Of a stretch of DNA of 64,000 nt, positions 26,455 to 35,994 are shown in pieces. How positions within the stretch are numbered: position 1 is the stretch's first letter; every line of letters starts with the position of its first letter. The notes under the pieces are model-generated. The model saw nothing but the letters and a program-made list of their open reading frames with translations, had not been told where the DNA came from and did no database searches. The stretch lies in assembly GCF_900100705.1 (NCBI RefSeq), contig NZ_FNCH01000001.1:261163-325162 (forward strand). The letters run 5' to 3'. Source of the DNA: Pedobacter terrae (GTDB lineage: Bacteria > Bacteroidota > Bacteroidia > Sphingobacteriales > Sphingobacteriaceae). Both the position numbers and the translations under genes were made by a program.

Positions 26455-27066
26455 ATGATTTGCATTATAACAGGTGATATTATAGGCTCAAGGAAGATCA
26501 AAGATAGCTGGTTGTTGAATTTAAAAACTGCCTTAAAAGTAGTTTCCGGTCGTAGCCATAAGTGGGAGATCTATCGGGGAGATAGCTTTCAGTTAGAAGT
26601 AGAGCCAGAGAATGCCATCAGAACTGCGGCTTATTTAAAAGCGTGCATTAAGGTAAATAAACCTGCAGATGTAAGAATGGGTATCGGGATTGGAGATCTA
26701 AAAAACAAACGGAAAAAGCTTTCCGAATCCAGTGGAGATGCTTTTGTGCATTCAGGAGCAGCTTTTGATAGTTTAAAGCAGGGCAAGGTTAATTTAGCTA
26801 TTAAAACAGATTCTGTTGATTTTGATGAAGAAATTAACGTTTTGATCAAGTTATCTCTCATTGCAATGGATAGCTGGGGAGTTGTAGCTGCCGAAATGGT
26901 AAAACTTGCATTGGAAAATAACGACTTGTTGCAGAGCGAGCTGGCAGCAATTTCAGGCCGGACACAATCATCCGTAAGTGAGGCATTAAAACGTGCACAT
27001 TATACCGAGATTATGGAAATGGACAGGATTTATCGTAAAAAATTAAACCAAATGATTTTAAAATAA
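26455..27066 (+). CDS. SatD-family protein with C-terminal helix-turn-helix
   Basis: 203 aa. The start MICIITGDIIGSRKI with RGDSFQLEV and RMGIGIGDLKNKRKKLSESSGDAF matches SatD proteins, named from a Streptococcus acid-tolerance locus. The C terminus (~155-203: ELAAISGRTQSSVSEALKRA) looks like a winged or simple helix-turn-helix, so it may bind DNA, with the upstream triple palindrome as candidate target. It overlaps the start of the next gene in TAATG, so the two are translationally coupled. Its biochemical role is unknown. Confidence 0.8.
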   Translation: MICIITGDIIGSRKIKDSWLLNLKTALKVVSGRSHKWEIYRGDSFQLEVEPENAIRTAAYLKACIKVNKPADVRMGIGIGDLKNKRKKLSESSGDAFVHSGAAFDSLKQGKVNLAIKTDSVDFDEEINVLIKLSLIAMDSWGVVAAEMVKLALENNDLLQSELAAISGRTQSSVSEALKRAHYTEIMEMDRIYRKKLNQMILK

Positions 27067-27776
27067 TGGATATTTATTTAATCAAGCTTATTCTTGCTCA
27101 TTTAATTGGAGATTTCTTTTTGCAGCCAAATGCCTGGGTAAAAGACAAGGAAAGGAGAAAGTTAAAATCAACCAGGCTCTATTTACATGTAATGATACAT
27201 GTAGTTTTAATATTTGTTGTTTTTTTAAGTTTTGATGTTTGGAAAACGGCGTTAACAATAGGGATAATCCATTTAATTATTGACGCTTTAAAATCCATCT
27301 TTCAAACCAACAAAAATGCCCGAATACTGTTTTTTGCCGATCAGGTTTTGCATTTTAGCTCCATTGTGGTGGTATGGCACCTTTTCTACAAAGGAAGTTT
27401 AGATATCAGTTTTTTTAATGAAACCAAAACCTGGATTTTAATAGCAGGGGCTTTATTTCTAACAATGCCTACATCGATTGTAATGCGGGTAATTATTGCC
27501 AAATGGCTTCCAGATAACCAGCCAGACAGCCCGCAGTCGCTACAAAATGCAGGTAAGTATATCGGGATACTGGAAAGGGTGCTGATCTTCCTGTTTATCT
27601 TAACCAATCATTTCGAAGCAGTTGGTTTTTTACTTGCAGCAAAATCTATATTTCGGTTCGGTGATCTAAAAGAAAAACACGATCTTAAATTAACAGAATA
27701 TGTACTGATTGGAACTTTGTTAAGCTTCGGGATAGCTATTGTAACCGCTATGCTCACTCAAAGTTTTATCGCATAA
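27066..27776 (+). CDS. DUF3307 membrane protein
   Basis: 236 aa with about five or six hydrophobic segments, for example MIHVVLIFVVFLSFDVWKT and LLSFGIAIVTAMLTQSFIA. The N-terminal LILAHLIGDFFLQPNAWVKDK is the DUF3307 signature. Frequently encoded beside SatD proteins; here the genes overlap by one base. Function unknown; a membrane partner of the cytoplasmic SatD is a reasonable guess. Confidence 0.85.
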   Translation: MDIYLIKLILAHLIGDFFLQPNAWVKDKERRKLKSTRLYLHVMIHVVLIFVVFLSFDVWKTALTIGIIHLIIDALKSIFQTNKNARILFFADQVLHFSSIVVVWHLFYKGSLDISFFNETKTWILIAGALFLTMPTSIVMRVIIAKWLPDNQPDSPQSLQNAGKYIGILERVLIFLFILTNHFEAVGFLLAAKSIFRFGDLKEKHDLKLTEYVLIGTLLSFGIAIVTAMLTQSFIA

Positions 27777-27802
27777 AAAAAGCAGCCCGAAAGCTGCTTT
27801 TT
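27777..27802. terminator. Bidirectional terminator
   Basis: A 10-bp stem, AAAAAGCAGC/GCTGCTTTTT, with loop CCGAAA, between the convergent DUF3307 and DPP IV genes. T-tracts exist on both strands. Confidence 0.85.
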
Positions 27803-27810
27803 AAATTTTT

Positions 27811-29979
27811 CTATTTTGCTCCCGGAGGACAATTTTCTTTTAGAAATTTAGTATAAGTTAAAGATAAATGTTTACTGGTCCCTTCGCCTTCAGAAATACT
27901 GTGGGTACGGTTTGGGTAACTCATCAATTGAAAAACCTTTTCGTTTTTGATTAACTCATTAATCAACATTTCGGCATTTTGATAATGTACGTTATCATCG
28001 CCGGTACCATGAATGTACAATAAATTTCCTTTTAAGTTTTTGGCATAAGTAATAGGAGAGCCCTTTATATAAGCTTCTTTACTTGGAAAAGGTGTACCCA
28101 TATAACGTTCCTGATAAACATTATCGTAAGTTAACTGGTTGCCAACTGCTGCAATGGCAATACCTGTTTTGTAAATTTCAGGATATTGGAACATCAGGTT
28201 TAAAGTAGACGAACCGCCACCGCTCCAGCCCCAAACAGCTACACGGTCTTTATCCATAAAAGCGTTGGTAGCCAATAGTTTTTTAGCAGCCATGGCCTGG
28301 TCGCGGATGTTAAGCACACCGATGTTTTTATAAATGCTTTTGCGCCAAGTGCTTCCTTTTGGAACAGGGGCACCTCTATTATCCATTGAAATATAGATAT
28401 AACCATCTTTAGCCATATCGCCAGCATATAAGAAGTTCCTTCCGGCGCCATAAGTATCCGCTGCTGTAGGAGAAGCAGGTTCACCATAAACATAAAACAC
28501 AACCGGATATTTTTTCGAAGGATTAAAATTGTCAGGTTTTTTCATCCATCCGTCCATTTCAATGCCATCTTCGGTGGTTACTTTGAAAAATTCAACTTTG
28601 TTTTTAGCAGCTTCCTGTTTCGATAATTGGGTAGTAATGCTTCCATCCATCGTAAATGGATTCCCGGTAGTAAAATTCATCCACTCGGTAATTGGCCTTA
28701 CGATTGAACTGTTGTAGGTATGGTGGGCAAAAACAGCATTAGGTGAAATATCGTAATTGTGCGTCCCTGGTAAAACAGACGGCGTAACCTGTTCTAATTT
28801 GCCTTTGCCATCTAACTTGGTTTTAAAAAGATACTTCTGGGTAGCATTAGTTGGTGAGGCCAGAAAATAAACCAGGTTATTTTTAACATCGATCAATTTA
28901 ACATCAATCACATCATAATTGCCCTTTGTAACCAATGTTTCTTTCTTTCCATCCAAACTAATCCTGTATAGGTGGTTCCAGCCATCTTTGTCTGATACAA
29001 TGGTAAACTCTTTATTGTCATTTAACCACTTCCATTCATCCTGTGCATCAATCCAGGCTTTGGCTTTTTCAGTATAAACAGCTTTTGCCGATCCTGTAGA
29101 TGCATTACAGATAAATACTATACTTTCATTCTGCTCGCGGCTAAGCTGTTGTAGAATAATATCATTACTATTGGGTACCCACTGCATACGTGGAATGTAG
29201 TGCTGAATATTATCGCCAGGAACCTTTAGCCAGCTTGTTTTGGCTGTTGTAATATCAACTACGCCAACTTTGCAGGCAGAAGGATTTTCGCCCACCTTTG
29301 GATATTCTACTGGGATAGTAAATGGATAAATAGAATCGGTATTATTAATCATTAAGAAATTTTTGATTTTCGTTGCATCCAGCTGCCAATAGGCGATAGA
29401 TTTACCATCCGGGCTCCATCTGAAGCCATCCCTGCAATCAAATTCTTCCTCGTAAACCCAATCGAAAGTACCATTGATCAATCGGTCTGTGCCATCCGTA
29501 GTTAAGGCTTTAGCACCAGTTCCATCGATATTTTCTACATATAAATTGTGCTTGCTTACATAGGCTACCTTATTGCCATCTGGCGATAATTTTGCAAACA
29601 TTAAAGATGAGGCCGGTTTATCTTTTCCGATCTGGGTAATTTTGTTAGCTGTTAAATCAGCCAGCCAATAATCACCACGTGTATCATAACGCCAAACTTT
29701 TTTACTGTTGGTGTAGATTAATGCTTTGGTGCCATCATCCGACAGTTGAAAGCTCCTTACCGGAATGGCATTAGCTTTTCCCGTTGGTGTTAAAAGCGCC
29801 CTGGATATAATTGTTTTTCTATCGCTTTTAGGGAGGGTAACCGAAATAATTTCTCCATTTACAATCTGATAGTAGGAATTACCGTCTTTTGCCCAGTTGA
29901 TAGTTTGAGCTTTTGCATCAATTAGCGAGCAAAATGCTATACAAGTAACTGATAATCTGAATAATAATTTTTTAATCAT
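27811..29979 (-). CDS. Dipeptidyl peptidase IV-like serine protease (S9B)
   Basis: 722 aa from the ATG at 29979, which gives a signal peptide (LLFRLSVTCIAFCSLIDAKAQ); eleven codons further upstream in frame are unlikely to be used. N-terminal beta-propeller (DPPIV_N, ~80-450), then an alpha/beta-hydrolase domain with the nucleophile in GWSGGGSST, Asp in HGTGDDNVHYQ and His in PNRTHSI. The propeller carries the EEEFDCRDGFRWSPDG Glu motif that recognises the peptide N terminus. It would release dipeptides, often after proline, in the periplasm. Confidence 0.95.
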   Translation of the reverse strand: MIKKLLFRLSVTCIAFCSLIDAKAQTINWAKDGNSYYQIVNGEIISVTLPKSDRKTIISRALLTPTGKANAIPVRSFQLSDDGTKALIYTNSKKVWRYDTRGDYWLADLTANKITQIGKDKPASSLMFAKLSPDGNKVAYVSKHNLYVENIDGTGAKALTTDGTDRLINGTFDWVYEEEFDCRDGFRWSPDGKSIAYWQLDATKIKNFLMINNTDSIYPFTIPVEYPKVGENPSACKVGVVDITTAKTSWLKVPGDNIQHYIPRMQWVPNSNDIILQQLSREQNESIVFICNASTGSAKAVYTEKAKAWIDAQDEWKWLNDNKEFTIVSDKDGWNHLYRISLDGKKETLVTKGNYDVIDVKLIDVKNNLVYFLASPTNATQKYLFKTKLDGKGKLEQVTPSVLPGTHNYDISPNAVFAHHTYNSSIVRPITEWMNFTTGNPFTMDGSITTQLSKQEAAKNKVEFFKVTTEDGIEMDGWMKKPDNFNPSKKYPVVFYVYGEPASPTAADTYGAGRNFLYAGDMAKDGYIYISMDNRGAPVPKGSTWRKSIYKNIGVLNIRDQAMAAKKLLATNAFMDKDRVAVWGWSGGGSSTLNLMFQYPEIYKTGIAIAAVGNQLTYDNVYQERYMGTPFPSKEAYIKGSPITYAKNLKGNLLYIHGTGDDNVHYQNAEMLINELIKNEKVFQLMSYPNRTHSISEGEGTSKHLSLTYTKFLKENCPPGAK

Positions 29980-30077
29980 ATATAATTTTTGGACATAAAA
30001 AAAGCTTTTCAACTTTCGGGCTAATTTAAATAAAAAGCCCGCAGTTAAAAAGCTGTAAATTACCTTGAATTGGCTAA

Positions 30078-30725
30078 TTATTCACCACCACCTTGCATGG
30101 CTTTCAAATCTTCCATAGTTACTACTTCGTAACCGGCAGGAATTTCAGTGTTAATGGCACCTACTTTGGCTTCAGAAAGAGACTTTAAAATCAGATCTGA
30201 ATTTACACCATTAATTAATGCCGAATATTTTACAGGAAGTGCACCCAGGCCTTTAAAAAGACCACCAGTTGTAATTGCAGCAATGTCAACATCTTTTGTT
30301 GCCCATAATTCGTGCGCTCCGCCTTTGTCATCTTTGTAAGTATATTTTTCTGCATTAAATCCAGCGATGGTCTGTTTTTCGCCAGTTGCTTTATAATCAG
30401 AATATTTTGGCATTAAAGCTTCCTGTGCTTCTGTTTCTGCTTTGCTCACCTTTACAGCAAACTGTTTTTGAGCTACAGGAACATCAATTAATAATAATCC
30501 GCTTTTATCAGCCGTATTCGAAATGATATTTACCAAGGCCGGACCATTTTCAATTTCTATTTTGGTTAAGCTTCCATTAAATTTGGTTTTAACGTCAGTT
30601 GTTGTACCATTAGCAGTTACAGCAAATACCAAAGTACCTTCAGCAATTTTCTTTTGTGCATGGGCAATTATAGCTGTGCTCACTAATATTAAAGCTACAA
30701 TGCTAGTTTTGATTGATTTGAACAT
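30078..30725 (-). CDS. Secreted protein, DUF4412-like
   Basis: 215 aa with a signal peptide (ISTAIIAHAQ region; first ~23 residues) and a soluble, beta-rich domain. The TIAGFNAEKYTYKDDKG segment is typical of DUF4412-type Bacteroidota secreted proteins of unknown function. It is the last gene behind enoyl-CoA hydratase, with a gap of 22 bp, and may share its message. Family assignment is by eye and tentative. Confidence 0.65.
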   Translation of the reverse strand: MFKSIKTSIVALILVSTAIIAHAQKKIAEGTLVFAVTANGTTTDVKTKFNGSLTKIEIENGPALVNIISNTADKSGLLLIDVPVAQKQFAVKVSKAETEAQEALMPKYSDYKATGEKQTIAGFNAEKYTYKDDKGGAHELWATKDVDIAAITTGGLFKGLGALPVKYSALINGVNSDLILKSLSEAKVGAINTEIPAGYEVVTMEDLKAMQGGGE

Positions 30726-30747
30726 GTTTTATTTTAGTTTAAGTTAT

Positions 30748-31524
30748 TTACCAATTAATTTTTTCTTTTTTTAAAAATGAAGAAATCCCTTTTTTAAAAT
30801 CATCACTTTCTCTTACCCTCGCATTAATCTGTATTGCAAATTCCAAACTCTTTTCCAAGTACGGATTAACAGTTTGTGTAATCAGTTGTTTCGTAATCAT
30901 TAGTGAATTACCAGAACTCTCCGTACACAAACTTAATGCAAATTCTCTTGTTTTTTGATGGATATCGGAAGAATTTGTTACAAAATTTATCAAATTATAT
31001 TTTAATGCCTGCTCAGCAGAGAAAATTTTTCCGGTAAGTAAAATTTCCTTGGCGATCGACTCGCTTACCTTCTGTTTTAAAAAACATGAAACTATAGCAG
31101 GCACAAAACCAATCTTTACTTCAGTGTAACCAAAATTACTTTCAGGAGTGGCAAAAACAATATCACATATGGTTGCCAAACCACAGCCACCAGCAATAGC
31201 ATGCCCCTCTACCTGGGCAATAACCACTTTTGGCAGATAATAAATAGTTGTAAAGAGTTTTTTTAAGCGATTGGAATCGGCTACGTTTTCTTCAAATGTA
31301 TTGTTTTGCAATTGCTGAAGATAGGCTAAATCGGCACCAGCACTAAATGCATCACCATTAGCATTTAAAATAACCACTTTTACCAGATCATCTTCTGATG
31401 CCTTTATAAATGCATCAGTTAATTCAGCAATAAGTTGAGGGTTTAGCGCATTTCTCTTTTCAGGCCTGTTTATTGTTATTGTTGCTATTCTTTCAGCAAC
31501 TTGATATAAAACCAGATTTTTCAT
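30748..31524 (-). CDS. Enoyl-CoA hydratase/isomerase family protein
   Basis: 258-aa crotonase-fold protein. The oxyanion-hole motifs are present: AFSAGADLAYLQ (first) and EGHAIAGGCGLATICDIVFA (second). The C-terminal residue of the two Glu catalytic positions is uncertain: the second region reads FGYTEVKIGFVPAIVS, with Glu and no second acidic in the usual spot. It may hydrate short-chain enoyl-CoAs or act on another acyl-CoA. It overlaps nothing but follows comEC by 1 nt, an odd functional neighbour, so co-transcription may be incidental. Confidence 0.85.
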   Translation of the reverse strand: MKNLVLYQVAERIATITINRPEKRNALNPQLIAELTDAFIKASEDDLVKVVILNANGDAFSAGADLAYLQQLQNNTFEENVADSNRLKKLFTTIYYLPKVVIAQVEGHAIAGGCGLATICDIVFATPESNFGYTEVKIGFVPAIVSCFLKQKVSESIAKEILLTGKIFSAEQALKYNLINFVTNSSDIHQKTREFALSLCTESSGNSLMITKQLITQTVNPYLEKSLEFAIQINARVRESDDFKKGISSFLKKEKINW

Positions 31525-31525
31525 A

Positions 31526-33613
31526 TTATCGGCTTAGTTGCACCAAATATGCTTTATTTTTCTTTAAAATATGAACATCTAGATTATTATTCTCAATTTC
31601 TTTTTTCAGGATCTGAATTAGATAATCTTTATTCGTGGCATCTATGATTGCCGCTTTATATTTTATATCCGGCTGTATTTTAGCTAAATTAATTTTTGTA
31701 TTTCCACTTAACCATATGCTCGAAAAGGTAGCCTTTCCATTTATCTTTTTGTTATTCAGATTTTCATCAGCTAAGAGTATTTTATAATGAAAAAAGACAA
31801 TCTGGTTGTTCTTTGATGCAAAGTGCCCTAAAACAGTATCTTTCTTTAAACTGATCAAATGTATTTTATCTACTTGCAATTGCGATAATGCCGGCTCAAC
31901 GGAAAAGGTGTAATTTTTATCTTCAGTAGTTAAATCTGAAACCAAAACAGCTTCTTTTCCATTGATAAATGCAGCCGCGTAATTTTTTCTCAGGGAAAAG
32001 AAAATGATTTTCCGCTGGTGAAAAGCCTTCAGGTCATCGCGCAGAATTAAAAGGTGATAACAAATAAATAAAAATAGAGCAGAAAACAAAAGTGCTTTAT
32101 TAAATTTTGTTAATGCATAAATAAACATACCTAGCGAGAAGCTTAATAATATAAATTCGGGCTCATTAACCCATATTGATGAAACACTGGCGTACGGCAA
32201 ATTTGCAATCCAATTTAGCACAGCGTTGGTAAAATTTATGATCCATTCGAAAATGGGGGCCAGAAACCCGAATGATGGGATTAATACGCCAATCCCCAAA
32301 TACATCATTAATATCAATGGGATGGTAATGAAAAGGTTAGCAAACAGAAAATAAAGTGGAAATTGATGAAAATAATAAATACTCAATGGAAACGTGACAG
32401 TTTGTGCCGCTAAAGACATAGAGGTAAAACTCCATAATTTATCTATCCAATTATGCTCAATGTAAAAAAGCCGATAAATTTTAGGCTGAAGATAAATTAA
32501 TCCAAATACAGCCAGGTAAGAAAGTTGAAATCCAACATCCCAGATTAAAAATGGATTATAAACGAGTTGACAAAATGCTGAAAACGCTAAAGTATTATAA
32601 CTATTGGTTTTTTTAGATAAAACTTTTGCTGTTATTAAAATACTAATCATAATGGCTGAACGGACTACAGAAGGCGATAATCCGGTGAGCAGAGCATATC
32701 CCCAGATCAAAGTGCAAATGAGTAATAACTTTACTATTTTTAATGTTCGATTCTTATTTAAAAAGAAGAGCATAAAATCTAAAACGACATAAATAATAGC
32801 TACATGCGCTCCTGATACGGATAAAGCGTGAATGGTTCCTGTTTTGGAGTAGGCGGATAAAGTTTCTTTACTTAAATCGGCACGGTAACCTAAAATAAGG
32901 GTAGAGGCCACAGCAAAAGCCTCGTCACTCTTAATCAGGCTTCTGTATTTTGTTACCTGCTTTTCTCTTATGTTTAGCGCCATCTTTATAAGCGGATTAC
33001 CAATATTGTTTTTGGTGTTAACGATATGATTCTGATCTATAAATCCCTGATGATAAATATTCTGACTGGCCAACCAGGCTTTAAAGTCAAATTCTGCAGG
33101 GTTATATGGAGGTTCTACTGCTGTGTATCTTACCGATATCATCATTTCGTCGCCATACTTTAATTTAATAGGTTTTAGGCTATCTAATCTTACGGTAAGC
33201 AAAATTTGTCCCGATAGGTTGATCTGCTTATCTTTTTGATATCCAGCTACTACATTTGCTTTAAAGCGTAAAATGTTGCCATTTTGCTGAGGTTCGTTAT
33301 TGACCCAAACTTTTAAATAATCACATCTGGTTTTTGCAAAGTAATTTTGGTTTAAACTTTCATTATTAAGCAGGCAAAACAAACTGCCAAGGTTAAAAAA
33401 AAGTGTGTAAGTTAAAATACCAATTGAGCCTTTGTAACGATATATATTGAACTTTTTATAAGTAATATTTAAAAATAAAAGAATCAATAAAATAACGGAT
33501 AGGGTAATAGTCAACCATTGAATATATGCTAATGCCGGAAAGAAATAAAAAATACAGATGCCCAGAATAAAGGGAAACAGAATCCTGACAAAAATATATT
33601 CAGTCTTGAACAT
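31526..33613 (-). CDS. comEC: ComEC/Rec2 family inner-membrane DNA channel protein
   Basis: 695 aa. N-terminal DUF4131 soluble domain (~80-200, VRYTAVEPPYNPAEFDFKAWL), then the Competence domain with many transmembrane helices (~225-520), including TGTIHALSVSGAHVAIIYVVLD and TGLSPSVVRSAIMISILI, both typical ComEC signatures. The C-terminal 170 residues lack the HxHxDH-type metallo-beta-lactamase nuclease domain of long ComEC proteins. In competent bacteria ComEC carries single-stranded DNA across the inner membrane. It begins 3 nt after the HHH/barrel gene, suggesting a single transcript. Confidence 0.9.
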   Translation of the reverse strand: MFKTEYIFVRILFPFILGICIFYFFPALAYIQWLTITLSVILLILLFLNITYKKFNIYRYKGSIGILTYTLFFNLGSLFCLLNNESLNQNYFAKTRCDYLKVWVNNEPQQNGNILRFKANVVAGYQKDKQINLSGQILLTVRLDSLKPIKLKYGDEMMISVRYTAVEPPYNPAEFDFKAWLASQNIYHQGFIDQNHIVNTKNNIGNPLIKMALNIREKQVTKYRSLIKSDEAFAVASTLILGYRADLSKETLSAYSKTGTIHALSVSGAHVAIIYVVLDFMLFFLNKNRTLKIVKLLLICTLIWGYALLTGLSPSVVRSAIMISILITAKVLSKKTNSYNTLAFSAFCQLVYNPFLIWDVGFQLSYLAVFGLIYLQPKIYRLFYIEHNWIDKLWSFTSMSLAAQTVTFPLSIYYFHQFPLYFLFANLFITIPLILMMYLGIGVLIPSFGFLAPIFEWIINFTNAVLNWIANLPYASVSSIWVNEPEFILLSFSLGMFIYALTKFNKALLFSALFLFICYHLLILRDDLKAFHQRKIIFFSLRKNYAAAFINGKEAVLVSDLTTEDKNYTFSVEPALSQLQVDKIHLISLKKDTVLGHFASKNNQIVFFHYKILLADENLNNKKINGKATFSSIWLSGNTKINLAKIQPDIKYKAAIIDATNKDYLIQILKKEIENNNLDVHILKKNKAYLVQLSR

Positions 33614-33616
33614 GGA

Positions 33617-35848
33617 TTAAAATTGATAGCGCACTTGAATTTTAACTTCAGATTTTTTATTACCCTTAATCTCGTCCAGATAAGTGCCAACCGTTTTCAC
33701 ATCCTTGTAAATGAACAAGCCATACCGAAACCATACATCTAGCCTTTTGATGATGTTGTATTTCATGTTGAGGTAGGTTCTGAAACCTTTTCCATTGTAC
33801 ATTCCGAAAGCAAAACTGTATAAAACATCATCCTCATAGGCGTAAATTCTACTATTATAACTGGGCGTATTGAAATAGGCAAATCGTACATTTCCAGTAA
33901 GCTTAGCAAACATTGGCGAATAGTCTATATCCTGATAAATAAGATATCCAAACTCCCGTTTTGCACTTCCTTTTTTATATTGAGAAACCTCCAGCCGGTT
34001 TTGAAAATGCCAATTCTTATTCAGTTGCCAATTGGTCTCTGCCCGGTAGCCTTCTCTTTTTAAGTCATCTAAAAAATTAACAGGTACATCCAGATCGGTG
34101 TTCTGTTGCTTATTTTCTGATTTAAACCGAACTAAAATTTTAAAGGTTTTGCTAGGCGTATAAATCGCCTGACCTAAAACTTCGTAACCCTTTGAAGGTT
34201 CATCAACACGATATTTTAACCAGGGAAAACGAAATAAATCACCATAGAAAGAAAAGGCCCAATATTTATTTGGATTAATATTTAAACCGGCATACAATCC
34301 CCTTTCGTTTATTGCTTCGCTCGATTCAGATACAGCCTGATTAAAGAAATTATGATAATCTTTGGCATAATTACGATAGGTTATGGCTGCAGAAACTGCT
34401 GACGATAAACTCACTAATACACCATTAATATAAGCAAATCCGCCACCCAAACCTTTTGCTCCCTCGCCATAGAGGTACATATTTTTATAGGTATAATTAT
34501 AAAACAGGCCCAAATTGGTTAAAGATTTTCCCGTAAAACTATACCGATCGTAAGCTGCAGTCTGCGTGATAAAACTAGTTTTAAAATTGGTATGATAGGC
34601 AATCGTACCAATAGCAAGGTCGTTTTTGGAATATTGAACGGTGGTACCATATATAGTCTGGGCCAAAACACCTTTATTTTTAAGTTCTGTTGGCGTTCTG
34701 TGCAATCCAGTTTGATTGATCGTAGACTGAACTAAATTTCCGTCAGCATCTAACTTTTGACTCGCATCAAGGTTGCGGAATGAAATAAAAGGCGTAATGT
34801 CTACATTTTTAAATAAATTAATGGTTGCGGCAGCGCCTCTGAAAAAGGAATATTCATTAGTAGAATTGTAAGGTCTTAAACCCAAATCTTTTTTAGCTAC
34901 ACTCGTTACATCAGGTCCTTTGCCAAAAGAAAAACCCGACCATAAGGTTAGTCCCTGGCCAAATTGCTGTGTATAATCGCCAATTACCAATTTTTTTAAT
35001 TTGCCCAATTTGAATAGCGCAATATTGCCTGAATAAAAATCGAAAGGTTTGCCTGCAAATTTCTCTCCGGCATCTTTATCTAATGTAAAGGCTGCTGATA
35101 GAATTGAACTGTATTGATATCGATATCGCATCTGAAATCTTTCTGGAGAACCTAAATACCTGTTCCCAGGCAAATCGGTATAGCCTTTTTGTTTTTGTAA
35201 TGTTTGCGCAAAACGCATCGTCAGATCGTTTTCGCCAGCATTTATGAGGTTTTTAAAACTGAGCTGCTGATACGCTGTGATATCGGTTAACGTTACAAAT
35301 GGGAGCAGGTTTTGAATCGTTTTAACATCAAATCCAGGAATGCTCTGTAGTTCCAGCACATCTGCTAGCGGACCGTTTTCCTTTATATGGTTAAAGATAT
35401 TGCCAATCTGCAGGGGAGATAAGAATACCAAAGTATTTAATTCTTCTACCGAAGCTCGATTCAGATTAATGGGGTGTTTACGATATCTTTCCAGTACATC
35501 AATCAACTCGGTCATATCGTAATCGTCGGGTAGGTTTTCAGCCATACTTTCCAAAATATCACGTATATCTGCTTCTTGCGTATTGGTTTGGGCATCTGCC
35601 CCAAAACCAATCGTTACAAATGCAACAGTTAAGATCTTTAACGCATAAGCACTTCTAACTAAAAATTTATGATACAGATCAATAAGCCATGAGATGATTA
35701 AATTTCGGCTACGAAAAAGTTTTTCTCCAGAAGGATTTGTTTGCCAGGGCAAATTACCTGTTAATACAGGTGAAACTATACCAAAATATTTTTTGGACAC
35801 TAAAGAATAGGGAGAGGAGACGGGCAATAATACACACCATATTTTCAT
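33617..35848 (-). CDS. Exported helix-hairpin-helix protein with apparent outer-membrane beta-barrel
   Basis: 743 aa from ATG 35848. A hydrophobic signal (ALKILTVAFVTIGFGADAQ) lies at ~70-85, so either the N-terminal ~60 residues are an unusual leader or translation starts later; no ATG lies between, so the start is unsettled. After it come ComEA-like hairpin motifs, NLNRASVEELNTLVFLSPLQ and ELQSIPGFDVKTIQNLLPF (~125-195). The remaining ~550 residues are rich in alternating aromatic/polar strands, such as NIALFKLGKLKKLVIGDYTQ, and end in VQVRYQF-like KIQVRYQF, as outer-membrane barrels do. It is followed 3 nt later by comEC. Confidence 0.75.
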   Translation of the reverse strand: MKIWCVLLPVSSPYSLVSKKYFGIVSPVLTGNLPWQTNPSGEKLFRSRNLIISWLIDLYHKFLVRSAYALKILTVAFVTIGFGADAQTNTQEADIRDILESMAENLPDDYDMTELIDVLERYRKHPINLNRASVEELNTLVFLSPLQIGNIFNHIKENGPLADVLELQSIPGFDVKTIQNLLPFVTLTDITAYQQLSFKNLINAGENDLTMRFAQTLQKQKGYTDLPGNRYLGSPERFQMRYRYQYSSILSAAFTLDKDAGEKFAGKPFDFYSGNIALFKLGKLKKLVIGDYTQQFGQGLTLWSGFSFGKGPDVTSVAKKDLGLRPYNSTNEYSFFRGAAATINLFKNVDITPFISFRNLDASQKLDADGNLVQSTINQTGLHRTPTELKNKGVLAQTIYGTTVQYSKNDLAIGTIAYHTNFKTSFITQTAAYDRYSFTGKSLTNLGLFYNYTYKNMYLYGEGAKGLGGGFAYINGVLVSLSSAVSAAITYRNYAKDYHNFFNQAVSESSEAINERGLYAGLNINPNKYWAFSFYGDLFRFPWLKYRVDEPSKGYEVLGQAIYTPSKTFKILVRFKSENKQQNTDLDVPVNFLDDLKREGYRAETNWQLNKNWHFQNRLEVSQYKKGSAKREFGYLIYQDIDYSPMFAKLTGNVRFAYFNTPSYNSRIYAYEDDVLYSFAFGMYNGKGFRTYLNMKYNIIKRLDVWFRYGLFIYKDVKTVGTYLDEIKGNKKSEVKIQVRYQF

Positions 35849-35994
35849 AAGCAGGGGTTAACTGGTTAATAAAAATTAGGGTGATTTTTGTATTAGTAGT
35901 TCTAATATAGATAAATAATTAAAAAACTACAAGAAATGTATTTCTTTAATTACTATAAATGCACATTGAGGTTACAAATAAGATGAATATGTGA

